DNA of 49,826 nucleotides from a virus, in the IMG/VR virus record IMGVR_UViG_3300025102_000052, positions 1 through 49,826 of that record; one strand, given 5' to 3'. Under the pieces are notes generated by a model that was given only the letters and a program-made list of their open reading frames with translations, had not been told where the DNA came from and did no database searches. How positions within the stretch are numbered: the first letter of the stretch is position 1; every line of letters starts with the position of its first letter. Shown piece by piece: positions 20,248-29,363 of the stretch. The translations under genes were made by a program, and so were the position numbers.

Positions 20248-21178
20248 GAAATTAGATAAAATAAAAAATATCCGTGATAAATCGATGGGCAATCAGTATT
20301 TTGGTGATGATTTAATCCCAGGCGTAAATGTAAAAAATATCAATGCTGGTATTATCAACCCATTGAATAGATTTGGCAGTCTGCTTGGAACGGCATACAA
20401 TCAATACGGTGAAGGACTACGCGGCGCTCTAGGTCAAAATCAAGATGATTATGCGCAACAATTCTTAGACGGAAAGCTAACTGGTCAAAAAGGTTTGAAA
20501 GACATTGTACAAATAACGCTAAAAGATGGCAAAGAGCAATCTTTTGATGTGAGCACTAAAGAAGGTGCTGATGCCATGAATAAGGCAATTGACGCTCAGC
20601 AGCCTATGAAACCAGCTTCGGAAAATCCACAGCCTGTTACAGGTGTAGCGAAGCTTGATCCGAACGCAACTAAAGAATTTAAAACTGCATTCAATATTGG
20701 CGAGAAAAAGATGGATGACATGCTGAACTATTTCGGCAGTCAAAACAACGGCGAGAACCTAAAAACATGGGCTGAGGCAAACCCTGCTTTGGCATACAAA
20801 GAATTCAAAAAAGCGGGCATGACTGCCAAAGAGCCTTTTGGTTATAACGACGTTGAATTTGGCAAATTACCAGAGAATCCTGCAGTAGCTGCTGAGCGAG
20901 CAGGTATTAAAAAAGTATATGACAATCAAGTAGAACAAACTGATCAAGAAAAACTTGCTCAAATGTTTAAAAATACAGCCGTAGGGACGATGTTAGGTCT
21001 AGATCTAAGTAAGTACAAGGATTTAGAGGCTAATCCTTTCCAAATTGATATTCCTACTTTGTTCGGTAAATCTGAAGACTTCAATATTCCAGGATTAACA
21101 AGTCAGCTAAGTCAATATTCTGCTTCTGACTATCGAGATCTAATAGGTAAGAACTCTAACTTGTTCAACTATAAGTAA
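20246..21178 (+). CDS. Unrecognised virion-block protein
   Basis: A 310-aa protein starting at GTG 20246, first gene of the plus block. Hydrophilic and mixed, with an N-terminal Asn/Gly-rich part (GMNQYFGDD-like start, NINAGIINPLNRFGSLLGTA), a middle with KDGKEQSFDV and many Asn-Pro turns, and a helical C-terminal part. No domain is recognised. Its place before the terminase suggests an internal or tail-associated virion protein. Confidence 0.65.
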   Translation: MKLDKIKNIRDKSMGNQYFGDDLIPGVNVKNINAGIINPLNRFGSLLGTAYNQYGEGLRGALGQNQDDYAQQFLDGKLTGQKGLKDIVQITLKDGKEQSFDVSTKEGADAMNKAIDAQQPMKPASENPQPVTGVAKLDPNATKEFKTAFNIGEKKMDDMLNYFGSQNNGENLKTWAEANPALAYKEFKKAGMTAKEPFGYNDVEFGKLPENPAVAAERAGIKKVYDNQVEQTDQEKLAQMFKNTAVGTMLGLDLSKYKDLEANPFQIDIPTLFGKSEDFNIPGLTSQLSQYSASDYRDLIGKNSNLFNYK

Positions 21179-21192
21179 TAATCAAAATTCTC

Positions 21193-21198
21193 TACAAT
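21193..21198 (+). promoter_or_regulatory. Late-type -10 box TACAAT
   Basis: TACAAT ending 26 nt before the GTG at 21225. Confidence 0.55.
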
Positions 21199-21224
21199 AG
21201 TTGTAGGTTTTTGCAGTAGAAATA

Positions 21225-23264
21225 GTGTACTTAGAAACTAATCAAGGAAGGCACAATACTAATAAAGTTGCATTAAGTAGGCTTTCTGCAAGTGCTGACC
21301 CACAGCAGACCCCACATGATATTAATTCTGGGCTAATTAAGTCTGCTGAGTTTCAAGCTGCCGGTAGAACTCTGGGAATGTCGCCAGAAGAGACCCTGGC
21401 AATGGTGTCACGTCAGCAAAGACGGCAGCAACGGAAAGGTGACGGCTTTGATTCCAAGCAATATTTGCGTCAAATCGCCCAAGCTAGTAAAACAACCACT
21501 AATGAAGTGGGCCGTGCAGAGCTCGACGGACTGAGATTTCAAGAAGATGACGAATTGACTGCTGCTTTCGGGCAAATGCAGGACGATGAACAAACATATC
21601 GCGCCGATGACCGTGGATTTACGGTTGATGAGGAGACCGGACTGCTTCGAAGAGAGACTTTTGACGAAACTCGGGGCGAAGAAGTCACAATGGCCCCCAA
21701 ATCTGTCATTACTGACGCACTAAGCGACCTCGAACGCTCTGCTGAGCGTCAAAGGCGTGGTGTTGGTGGCTCTATTGCACGTGTATTCGGTGGATCCGCC
21801 GTTGATAGCGAGACATCCACGGCAATGGACGCCCTTAAGGAGTATTTGCAGAACGAAAAGCAAAGTGATGCACGTCTTGGTCGAGTACTGGTTCGTCAGG
21901 ACAACAGACGATTCGATCCTGAGGTACGTGAAGCCAATCAGTTCCGTGCAGACGCCGAAGCACAGAACATTGCTCGTACTGCGTTCCTGACTGGTGGTGC
22001 AGGTGCCTTTGCTGACGACGCTATTGGCCGTATTGGTGAGATGAGGCGGATGGGCGCTGCTGGCTCCTTAGGGCCTATGGAGCAATCCCAAGTTATTCGC
22101 CAAGGAGCCCCTAGCCAATACCCTCAAGCCGAAGAGATTGTTGATGGCACTGGACGTGTCGTTGGATATGCCGATCCAGCTACGAAAGTCCCCATTGCTC
22201 TGGACCCTCAGCTTGGTATCAGCCTTGCAACTCAAGGATCCAACACTCCTGACACTGCTCAGCTAATTAATGCTCCACAAAACCCGCAAACCGCCCGAGA
22301 GTGGGCAGCCAGCAACCTTCCTGCCATGACACAGGACACAGGAAGCACTCCTCCTCGCTACCCCCAAGCAAACATCAGCAAAGAAACGACTGATTTCTCC
22401 AAGAGAGTGCGGAATGTGCTCCAAGGGATGGAGCTGACAAACACCCCTTCAGTCGCAAAAAATGTTCGGAATCTTGAAGAGGTCGAAGGCGTAGCCAACT
22501 TCATTCAGCGGGAACTAGAGAAGCGTGGCGACACCCTGATGATCCGTAACCCTGATGAGACCAGTAGAACCAAAAACATACCTGCTGGTACTCAGGTTGT
22601 TAGTGGACTGATGCAGAAGCTAGGCATGACAAGCGGTGATGAGGAACGTTTAGCTAACTCGATGTTCCAATTGGACGCCGCAAAACGCTCATCGGTTAAC
22701 CAGAACCCAACTGGCACCTACCTGTCTCGCACAGGAACACCCACTGAAGACGTGATTTTCAATGCACCTGCAGAAGGGTTTGGAAGTATGCCTATTGCTC
22801 AGCAAGGTGGCGGCACCAGCATTCGTGTTGGCACTGACTCCAGAGGCAAAGCAGTCAAGCAAGACATCCGCTCTGCCATGGCTGGACTGGATGCACAGCG
22901 TGGAGGCGCTGGTGCACAAAAGCCCTTTATCGGCATGCCTGCTGACAGACCTACGCCGTCCACAGCTCGTGGACCGATGGACGCAACTCTGCTCCAAGAG
23001 CCTGTATACAACCGCACTGGACAAACCAACCCTGCAGCCATTCGCTCAACACTTGAAGGTCTGAGTGAAAGACGTGCCAAGAAAGGTGAATCCAAAGCAG
23101 ACGCTGCTATCCGTCGTAAGCGGAATGAAGGAAACATCATTGGTGCCCAGGCAGTACAACGTCGGGCTGATGAAGACCTTACCCGCCGTGCCGATGCAAT
23201 GAGCACAATCATCGGATCACTGCCACCTATTGCTCGTCGTTCCTCCTTCCCCCGTAGCCGCTGA
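21225..23264 (+). CDS. Large unrecognised virion-block protein
   Basis: A 679-aa protein, GTG start. Rich in Gln, Arg, Asp and Thr with almost no hydrophobic segments. The first third holds basic and acidic stretches (SRQQRRQQRKGDGFD; QDDEQTYRADDRGF), the second third is Pro/Gln-rich, and the C-terminus is basic (RRADEDLTRRADAMST; ends RRSSFPRSR). The length and charge pattern would suit a virion-packaged internal protein. No domain is recognised. A TACAAT box precedes it. Confidence 0.7.
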   Translation: MYLETNQGRHNTNKVALSRLSASADPQQTPHDINSGLIKSAEFQAAGRTLGMSPEETLAMVSRQQRRQQRKGDGFDSKQYLRQIAQASKTTTNEVGRAELDGLRFQEDDELTAAFGQMQDDEQTYRADDRGFTVDEETGLLRRETFDETRGEEVTMAPKSVITDALSDLERSAERQRRGVGGSIARVFGGSAVDSETSTAMDALKEYLQNEKQSDARLGRVLVRQDNRRFDPEVREANQFRADAEAQNIARTAFLTGGAGAFADDAIGRIGEMRRMGAAGSLGPMEQSQVIRQGAPSQYPQAEEIVDGTGRVVGYADPATKVPIALDPQLGISLATQGSNTPDTAQLINAPQNPQTAREWAASNLPAMTQDTGSTPPRYPQANISKETTDFSKRVRNVLQGMELTNTPSVAKNVRNLEEVEGVANFIQRELEKRGDTLMIRNPDETSRTKNIPAGTQVVSGLMQKLGMTSGDEERLANSMFQLDAAKRSSVNQNPTGTYLSRTGTPTEDVIFNAPAEGFGSMPIAQQGGGTSIRVGTDSRGKAVKQDIRSAMAGLDAQRGGAGAQKPFIGMPADRPTPSTARGPMDATLLQEPVYNRTGQTNPAAIRSTLEGLSERRAKKGESKADAAIRRKRNEGNIIGAQAVQRRADEDLTRRADAMSTIIGSLPPIARRSSFPRSR

Positions 23265-23266
23265 TC

Positions 23267-23590
23267 ATGAAACATTCATATCCAACACGTAATACCCAAC
23301 AGGGTCGTGATACTCAACAAGAAGCACAACGTACTCCACTAAGTACTGGCAAAATTAACAGTGCTGCCAAGATTAGGCAGGCACACGATTTAGACAGGCC
23401 TGAACAACAAGTTCAAGCTCGTGCTCGTGTACAGCGATACATGAATGATCCTGATAATAAGCAATGGACTGACGAGTTCATGGTTGCCTTTGAGAAATCA
23501 AACCAAGGTCAGGACTGGTATCAAGCTAGATATAATATGGGCAAGCCAGTTAAACCTATCAATCAAGAGGACAATAACAATGCCGGGTAA
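23267..23590 (+). CDS. Hypothetical Gln-rich protein
   Basis: A 107-aa protein two bases after the previous stop. Gln/Arg-rich N-terminus, helical DRPEQQVQARARVQRYM, then a WTDEFMVAFEKS segment. No family is recognised. Overlaps the next gene by 11 nt. Confidence 0.65.
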   Translation: MKHSYPTRNTQQGRDTQQEAQRTPLSTGKINSAAKIRQAHDLDRPEQQVQARARVQRYMNDPDNKQWTDEFMVAFEKSNQGQDWYQARYNMGKPVKPINQEDNNNAG

Positions 23591-24083
23591 GTTATTAAGC
23601 ACTGGTGGTAGATTTGCGGGTAACGCTTTAAAGAGTTTATTTAAAGTTCCTGGTACAGGCCTGCCAATGGGTCGTGCCGAAATATTTGGAAGATTAGCTC
23701 CTGATGTATTCTTTGGTGGAGTTGAAGGTGTTATGACGCCAGGTGATATTGGAGATAAATTAATAGCAGGAACAACTACCACAATTGGTAGTGCTGGTGG
23801 TGGTTTAGCGTTTGGCCGTCTAGGCGGGCAAAATCAACTTGCAGGATTTCTCTTAGATATGGGTGGATCTTTTGGTGGTGACATGGGAGGACGAATGATT
23901 GGAGATCAAATACAGCGTGGCAAAGATAAACTTGCAGGTGGCAAAGGTCTTACCGCTTATGAACGTTTAAATGAAAAAGATCGGGAAAAGCTTGAACAGT
24001 TAATTCGCGAAGACCAAACCGGACGCATTCTTGCTGAACTCGGGCTGCTCCCTGCTTCGACGCAGAGTGCATTAATTAGCTGA
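23580..24083 (+). CDS. Glycine-rich virion-block protein
   Basis: A 167-aa protein from ATG 23580 (MPGKLLSTGGRFAGNALKSL); a longer frame to 23445 would overlap the previous gene by 146 nt and is rejected. The centre is a glycine-zipper-like hydrophobic stretch (TTTIGSAGGGLAFGRLGG; DMGGSFGGDMGGRMIG), followed by a charged helix. Possibly membrane-interacting during DNA ejection; no family is recognised. Confidence 0.68.
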   Translation: MPGKLLSTGGRFAGNALKSLFKVPGTGLPMGRAEIFGRLAPDVFFGGVEGVMTPGDIGDKLIAGTTTTIGSAGGGLAFGRLGGQNQLAGFLLDMGGSFGGDMGGRMIGDQIQRGKDKLAGGKGLTAYERLNEKDREKLEQLIREDQTGRILAELGLLPASTQSALIS

Positions 24084-24093
24084 GGCAGTACTG

Positions 24094-25332
24094 ATGGCTG
24101 AAGGAAGACGGGAACAAATCAAAAACATCCTGAATGATTTAGGTGCTGGCTTCTCTGCTGACTATCAGCTTGGTCGTGAGGACAGACGTAATGCGTTTCT
24201 CCGTGATCGCAAGCTGAAAGGACAAACAGAAGAATCCACTAAGTGGGACGCAATGATGGGTACACACCCTGCCGCGTTCCGGGTACAGGAAGCTCTCGGA
24301 AAGCTGAGCCCTGAAAAGAAGCAAGCCCTCCAAGAGTTGGATATGGGCTTAAGGGGCAGCACAGCACACAAAGTGGGGCAGTTTGGTGGAAGCATTGCCA
24401 ACGACCTGACACAGGACACCACTAGAGGCATCTACTGGCTTCTGAATGCACTACAAGCAACAGGTGAAGTAATTAACGAACAGACCCTTTCTAGGATCGT
24501 TCCTCAGCTATACGAGAAATCTCGTGTACAGAGCACAGATACTCCGTTTACTAAGAAGGGAGGTGAGGGCAAGCAGCCGCGTTATCTGAATAGAGGAGAC
24601 GAACAAGCAGTTGGAGAGATGCTGCGTAGGGGCTATGCAAAGCAGATCGACGATCGCCTTACCGCATCTCGTGGATACAGCTTTGAAGAAGGTGGTGATC
24701 TGAAAAAGCGGAACTACAGCCCAGGCATGGTTCAGTCTTTAGCAATCCCTACTGGTATTGCAATCAATACGGGCTTAGGTCTTTTGAGCCCCTTTGGTGG
24801 AGCTGAAGGGTACAAGGCTGCACTTCCATCTGAAGATGATCCAACAAAGACATCAAACGTCATTGGTGAAGTTGGACTGAAGTACTTGATGGGTAGAACC
24901 GGTCAGCTTCTTCCATACGAACAGTTCAAACAGGTAAGACCTGATGTGAGCCGTGAGGAGTACAACCGTTATCAAGCATTTAAGTATGACAAGCGTGAGG
25001 ACTACAACCCGTTAGATGGTGACCTAACTATCGGTGCGGGAGCCTTGAAGTTCACAGACGAGGGAATTCACGGACCTGAAGTTCAGTTCCTAGGTAGAGG
25101 CTTACCTGTTACCACAGGAATTGTTCCCTACCTTGGAGCATTAGCTGGAGGAGCTGCTGGTGCTAAATATGGTTCTAGATCTAAGCGTGCCGCTATTGGT
25201 GGATTAACAGGTGGACTAGCAGGATTAGCAGTTGGTAATGTCACAGGCAATATAATTGAATCAGAGAGACGCCGTCGTAACTCTGTTGCTAATCAATTAG
25301 AAGGCGGAAACGCAGAACAGTACTTAGGTTAA
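24094..25332 (+). CDS. Virion-block protein with C-terminal glycine-zipper segment
   Basis: A 412-aa protein. The N-terminal 200 residues are charged and helical (REQIKNILNDLGAGFSADY; KLSPEKKQALQELDMG). After a middle domain, residues about 340-395 form an Ala/Gly membrane-like segment (VPYLGALAGGAAGAKYGS, AIGGLTGGLAGLAVGNVTG), then a basic tail (ESERRRRN). It may be an internal or ejection protein that inserts into the host membrane. No family is recognised. Confidence 0.68.
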   Translation: MAEGRREQIKNILNDLGAGFSADYQLGREDRRNAFLRDRKLKGQTEESTKWDAMMGTHPAAFRVQEALGKLSPEKKQALQELDMGLRGSTAHKVGQFGGSIANDLTQDTTRGIYWLLNALQATGEVINEQTLSRIVPQLYEKSRVQSTDTPFTKKGGEGKQPRYLNRGDEQAVGEMLRRGYAKQIDDRLTASRGYSFEEGGDLKKRNYSPGMVQSLAIPTGIAINTGLGLLSPFGGAEGYKAALPSEDDPTKTSNVIGEVGLKYLMGRTGQLLPYEQFKQVRPDVSREEYNRYQAFKYDKREDYNPLDGDLTIGAGALKFTDEGIHGPEVQFLGRGLPVTTGIVPYLGALAGGAAGAKYGSRSKRAAIGGLTGGLAGLAVGNVTGNIIESERRRRNSVANQLEGGNAEQYLG

Positions 25333-25336
25333 AACC

Positions 25337-25759
25337 ATGAGCTTTTTAAAACCGGTTGATGTTGTTAGTTATATGGATTCGTTTGATACGGATAAAGCAG
25401 TAAATGCACGTAATAGAGCAGATGCTTTTACAAAAGCAAGTGCTGCTGAAAGGTCTGGAGATATGGCAAGCACAGCGGGTCAACTGTTTGGAGAAGCTAA
25501 GGGTTCTGATTTATTAGTTGACGCAGGAGCATATGCACAACAACAGGCACAAAACGCTCAAACCTTTGGCAAATTTGCAAACGTAGCTGCCGGTCTTGGC
25601 TCAATTGGCGTTTCGCCTGGAGGCTTTGGCAATTTATTTGGTAGCGGTAAAAATTTGTCAGATTTCAACCCAAGTGGACTGTTTACTAGTGCCCCCGAAA
25701 TGAATTTTGAGCCGACGCTGTTTCAGGGATGGTCAGCGCCAAAATATGTCCCTGGTTAA
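25337..25759 (+). CDS. Hypothetical Ala/Gly-rich virion-block protein
   Basis: A 140-aa protein. N-terminal helical part with AFTKASAAERSGDMASTAG, Ala/Gln-rich helix (DAGAYAQQQAQNAQTFGKFA), then a Gly/Phe-rich segment (GSIGVSPGGFGNLFGSG). No family is recognised. Confidence 0.65.
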   Translation: MSFLKPVDVVSYMDSFDTDKAVNARNRADAFTKASAAERSGDMASTAGQLFGEAKGSDLLVDAGAYAQQQAQNAQTFGKFANVAAGLGSIGVSPGGFGNLFGSGKNLSDFNPSGLFTSAPEMNFEPTLFQGWSAPKYVPG

Positions 25760-25823
25760 GTCTAGCTGAAGCAATAGTTTAAAGAATAAACTTGATAAAC
25801 TATACAAAGGCTAATACGCTAAT

Positions 25824-26264
25824 ATGGCAAGCTTTTCTCTTTCTAAATCCAGCTTAAACCTAACACCTCCGTCTATTACTGGAGGACCTCGCAGTAATTA
25901 TGCTACTGCTGGTGATGCGGTTAATACTGCAAGGATTTGGCAAGCCAATCGTCAGGGTTCACCTGACATGGCAGGAATAGTTGCTCAGAACTCTGCTTCT
26001 GAGACAAGTGTATTTAATGCAATCAAAGATGCAGAAGCGACTGCCATGATGGGTGGATTAGCCGGCTGGTCAAAAGCTTTTATGGCTAACAAAGAAGCCG
26101 AAGCTGCCAAAGCCGCTGCTAGAAAGGATGCTAAAAAATCCATGAGTAGTTCACTTTTCGGTGCTCTTGGCACTGTTGGCGGAGCTCTTCTAACTGCTGG
26201 AAATCCCGTAGGGGCAATGATTGGCGGCCAAATAGGCAGTTCTGTTGGAGGACTTATTGGTTAA
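25824..26264 (+). CDS. Glycine-zipper virion-block protein
   Basis: A 146-aa protein. A polar N-terminus, an Ala/Lys helix (ANKEAEAAKAAARKDAKKSM) and a C-terminal hydrophobic Gly-rich segment (LFGALGTVGGALLTAGNPVG, AMIGGQIGSSVGGLIG) that ends the protein. It looks able to insert in a membrane. No family is recognised. Confidence 0.68.
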   Translation: MASFSLSKSSLNLTPPSITGGPRSNYATAGDAVNTARIWQANRQGSPDMAGIVAQNSASETSVFNAIKDAEATAMMGGLAGWSKAFMANKEAEAAKAAARKDAKKSMSSSLFGALGTVGGALLTAGNPVGAMIGGQIGSSVGGLIG

Positions 26265-26269
26265 ACATC

Positions 26270-26767
26270 ATGGTTATTGGACACACTAAAGAAAGCCTAG
26301 AAGAACTAGCTAGAAAGATTGGCGCTACAAACGTTGATGACGTTCTGCAGTTCCTAGGTGGTAAAGACTTTGCAAACAAAGCACAACTAGGGTTGTTAGA
26401 GAAGCTTGGCGGTCCTGGAACAGGTGCTGGCGGCGTCGGCTCTAAAGTTGCAAGATTTGCTGGTGGAAAAACTGCCAAAAACATTCTGCGTGCCGTACCC
26501 GGATTGAGTACAGCCTTAGTTGGTCTTGACGTAGCCGATATTGTTGCTGGACCTGACAGCCTTGCGAACAAGGGTATGGATGCTGTTGCTATGGGCATAG
26601 GAGGAACGTTAGGTGCACTTGGCGGTCCACTTGGTGCCGCAGCTGGTGCAGGTCTAGGAAAGATGGCAAGTGATGCCACACAGTTTTTATTTGGCGGCGG
26701 TAAGTCTGCCGAACAACGTAAACTAGAAGAAGCACTTAAGTTATTACAACAGCGAGGATTAGTCTGA
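26270..26767 (+). CDS. Glycine-zipper virion-block protein
   Basis: A 165-aa protein. N-terminal helix (KESLEELARKIGATNVDDVL) and an extended Gly/Ala-rich C-terminal half (AMGIGGTLGALGGPLGAAAG, AGLGKMASDATQFLFGGG), closed by a charged helix. No family is recognised. Overlaps the next gene by one base. Confidence 0.68.
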   Translation: MVIGHTKESLEELARKIGATNVDDVLQFLGGKDFANKAQLGLLEKLGGPGTGAGGVGSKVARFAGGKTAKNILRAVPGLSTALVGLDVADIVAGPDSLANKGMDAVAMGIGGTLGALGGPLGAAAGAGLGKMASDATQFLFGGGKSAEQRKLEEALKLLQQRGLV

Positions 26768-27591
26768 TGGGCATTCAAGTCTTACCTCTAGTAACTGCCG
26801 CAGGCGCGGGTCTGTTGAAATCCGCCGCTGTTGGTGCAACAGGTGCTGGCTTAAGTCAAGGTGCATTAAGTATTCCTGGCGCACGTAATTTATTAGGATT
26901 GACCGTCGATGATATTGCAAGAGGAGAAGACTACGATTTAAACGATCCAAGCACCTATAGAGATGATATTGGCGATCATGTTAGATCCTGGTTTACTGGA
27001 GTATCAACAAAAGACGTAAAAGCAAAAGCAAGAGAACAAGCAATTAAAAAAGTAAATCAGGGATTAAGAACAAGGTACGACGCAATAAAAACTGGATATC
27101 AAACATTAGGATTGAAGGCTCCAGACGAAATAGAATTTCAATATGGCAAGGGAAATAACGAAGGCGATGAAACTACAGCAGCCGCAACTCAAAGAACAAC
27201 ACAACGTGAGCTGCAGCTGAAAGCACTTCAAGACGCTGCTGGAGCAGGCGTCGATATCCGTGGACTAGGTAATGCATCTGCTTCTGAAATCAAAAACGCA
27301 AAAAGACTGTTTGACGAAGGAGAAGCCGAGAAAAAACAACTAAAAATCTTTGCAAGACAAGATCAAAAAGAAGCACGACTAAGAGCTGACACACTACGTC
27401 AACAAATGAGACAGGATGCTCAAATTGAAGCAAATCGTGCCGCTCAGTTTCAAATCCAACAGATGCAGTTTGGATTAGAAAATCGTAGGCTAGATATGCA
27501 AGAAGCTCGCAATTTCCGCAATGATCGTCAGAAAGCAATCATGCAGATTATGCAAGGTTTCAAGCAAATGGGTAACGCTTTTGCTTACTAG
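26767..27591 (+). CDS. Virion-block protein with long C-terminal coiled coil
   Basis: A 274-aa protein. Hydrophobic Gly/Ala N-terminus (LPLVTAAGAGLLKSAAVGAT), a middle charged region, and from about residue 180 a long Gln/Arg-rich coiled coil (EARLRADTLRQQMRQDAQIE; LENRRLDMQEARNFRNDRQK). The design resembles elongated internal or tail proteins. It converges with the lysozyme gene, sharing 4 nt. Confidence 0.68.
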   Translation: MGIQVLPLVTAAGAGLLKSAAVGATGAGLSQGALSIPGARNLLGLTVDDIARGEDYDLNDPSTYRDDIGDHVRSWFTGVSTKDVKAKAREQAIKKVNQGLRTRYDAIKTGYQTLGLKAPDEIEFQYGKGNNEGDETTAAATQRTTQRELQLKALQDAAGAGVDIRGLGNASASEIKNAKRLFDEGEAEKKQLKIFARQDQKEARLRADTLRQQMRQDAQIEANRAAQFQIQQMQFGLENRRLDMQEARNFRNDRQKAIMQIMQGFKQMGNAFAY

Positions 27592-28595
27592 AAATTAAGA
27601 TTCGCAATAAAAGATTTGTTTAATTCTTCCCGTCCAGAGAGATGTTCTTTGGCTGGTCTTTCGTAATTACGTAAAAACCAATTTGCTGCTTGTACAGGGC
27701 TATTAAACTTGGTTTTTAAATATTCAGGAGCTCTATCGTCTTTAAGTCCATGAACAATCTGGGCTTTCCAGTTGGTTTTCCAGTCAGGAACATTATTAAC
27801 CATCTTTTTATAGCGATCATCATACATTTGGAATAAACCCCCAGATTTACCACCATCGCCCATTACACCGGTTTGAAAACCTGATTCGCCTTTAATGTTA
27901 GCAAGGACCCCTTTAGCGTGAACATCAGAAACGCCTAAAGATTTCATATAGTCAAATACTTGTAAAGGTGTAGGATTAGAGTTATTAGAGCTTGCATTGG
28001 AAGGGAATACAGGAGAAGAAGTATTAGATTGTCCAGGAGTAGAAAACGTATTTGGCGTAGAGGAAGAAGAATCTAAAGTCCCAGTATTAGGCAATATGCG
28101 ACCCTCCTTTTCATATTGCTCAAGCAGTTTTTTATTGAGTTCAGCATTAGTTTTAGCCTGTTCTGCTCGCTGCTTATCTAAATTAATTCTTGATTCATTG
28201 ATCTTTTGTTGCTGTGCATTCAACGCAGCTTGATCCTTTTGTTGCTTTTTGGCCTCATCCATAATATATGCACCAGCAGCCACACTACCCGCCATTCGGT
28301 TCACACCCTCCATGCGCACAGCAGGACGCATAATGTCTTTAATAGCTTTATCCCTTTTAGTCTTAATATCTTTGGTCTTAGCCTCAACAACACCCTCAGT
28401 AGCTGTACTAGCCATTAATGCATTACGACGAGCTGCAGCAACTTTTTTTAAAGCTTCATTTGCATTGGCTTGTTTAATAACCGTATCAACTTGAAAACCA
28501 GTCTGCTGTGCAGTGTTATAGATTTCTGTAGCAGCATCTGTAACTGACTTAGCGCCGGTCAGGAAACTTCCACTCTGTACCGAATTAAACTGCAT
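27588..28595 (-). CDS. Virion-associated lysozyme (phage tail lysozyme family)
   Basis: A 335-aa protein on the minus strand inside the plus block. The N-terminal 100 residues are Ala-rich and helical, followed by a coiled coil (KKQQKDQAALNAQQQKINES) and a Ser/Asn linker. The C-terminal 130 residues are a Phage_lysozyme2-type domain: LGVSDVHAKGVLANIKGESG with the likely catalytic Glu, then GGKSGGLFQMYDDRYKK and PVQAANWFLRNYERPA. It should cut peptidoglycan locally during DNA entry. Its leader carries TACAAT 24 nt before ATG 28595 and the sequence AGCGTAGAAGTG seen in other leaders. Confidence 0.85.
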   Translation of the reverse strand: MQFNSVQSGSFLTGAKSVTDAATEIYNTAQQTGFQVDTVIKQANANEALKKVAAARRNALMASTATEGVVEAKTKDIKTKRDKAIKDIMRPAVRMEGVNRMAGSVAAGAYIMDEAKKQQKDQAALNAQQQKINESRINLDKQRAEQAKTNAELNKKLLEQYEKEGRILPNTGTLDSSSSTPNTFSTPGQSNTSSPVFPSNASSNNSNPTPLQVFDYMKSLGVSDVHAKGVLANIKGESGFQTGVMGDGGKSGGLFQMYDDRYKKMVNNVPDWKTNWKAQIVHGLKDDRAPEYLKTKFNSPVQAANWFLRNYERPAKEHLSGREELNKSFIANLNF

Positions 28596-28619
28596 AACAC
28601 TTCTACGCTTTATACATAC

Positions 28620-28625
28620 ATTGTA
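28620..28625 (-). promoter_or_regulatory. Late-type -10 box TACAAT for the lysozyme gene
   Basis: TACAAT on the minus strand, 24 nt before ATG 28595; divergent to the plus-strand box at 28632. Confidence 0.55.
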
Positions 28626-28631
28626 CTTAGA

Positions 28632-28637
28632 TAGAAT
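28632..28637 (+). promoter_or_regulatory. Late-type -10 box TAGAAT
   Basis: TAGAAT ending 30 nt before the ATG at 28668. Its minus-strand partner begins 6 nt away. Confidence 0.55.
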
Positions 28638-28667
28638 GAATATAGTCTTGTAAAATTAATCTGAATC

Positions 28668-29363
28668 ATGAGGACAGCAGATTTTAGAGATATCAATAAG
28701 AATGGTATTGATGACAGAGATGAAGGTAGTGAGTCGCAAGAAGGGGCAGCTACTAAACCAGAGGGCAGCTCTTCTAAAACAGAAGAGAGCTCTTCTAATC
28801 CGCAACAAGATGTGCAAAAAACATATGAAGGGATGAATACGTTTCAGCAGATGATGGAGAAATTTATGGGTACAGCTCAGAGTCCAGATGACAATTTAGG
28901 ACGAGATATTAAATATGGCTTGATGGGAGATTTTATCGGTAAAGGGTTTGATAATGAGTTGACCAAAGGTATGGCTGAATTTCAGTCAGGCCTATATAAA
29001 GACAACGCTAAATTTGGTGCCGACCTAGAACTACGAAACCAACGTGATGCACGTGCTGACGAATTCGGTTACGGCATGAGAGCTATGGATAAGCAGTTTG
29101 AACTGCAAGATGAATACCAAAATCGAGAATTCGGTAGAAACGTTGGCTATATGCAATCTAGTGGTGAGCAGACCCGCAAGAACTACAGATCACAGGGTGT
29201 TGAGGATCGGCTTTCCAGAATTACGCAGGGTGAGCAGGATCGCCTGAATACCGCTGCAGTGGGTGACCAGGCACGTAAGAACTATGACTTCGAAGATAAA
29301 ATAAATGCTCGTACTGAAAACCGAGCACAGGGCCGCTCTAACAGGCTTGCAAGAGGCTTCTGA
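28668..29363 (+). CDS. Virion-block protein with calcium-loop-like N-terminus
   Basis: A 231-aa hydrophilic protein. The N-terminus DINKNGIDDRDEG matches a D.N..G..D..DE calcium-binding loop (dockerin/EF-hand style). A Ser/Glu-rich linker follows, and then a long helical, Arg/Gln/Asp-rich C-terminal half with repeated RKNY and QGEQDRLN elements. No family is recognised. The stop overlaps the next gene by one base. Confidence 0.65.
   Translation: MRTADFRDINKNGIDDRDEGSESQEGAATKPEGSSSKTEESSSNPQQDVQKTYEGMNTFQQMMEKFMGTAQSPDDNLGRDIKYGLMGDFIGKGFDNELTKGMAEFQSGLYKDNAKFGADLELRNQRDARADEFGYGMRAMDKQFELQDEYQNREFGRNVGYMQSSGEQTRKNYRSQGVEDRLSRITQGEQDRLNTAAVGDQARKNYDFEDKINARTENRAQGRSNRLARGF

Noticed and set aside
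22689-23275. Minus-strand frames opposite the 679-aa protein
   Set aside because: Cys/Ser/Arg-rich shadow frames with no start signals.
23445-23579. N-terminal extension of the glycine-rich protein
   Set aside because: Would overlap the previous gene by 146 nt and reads improbable sequence; ATG 23580 lies at the expected junction.
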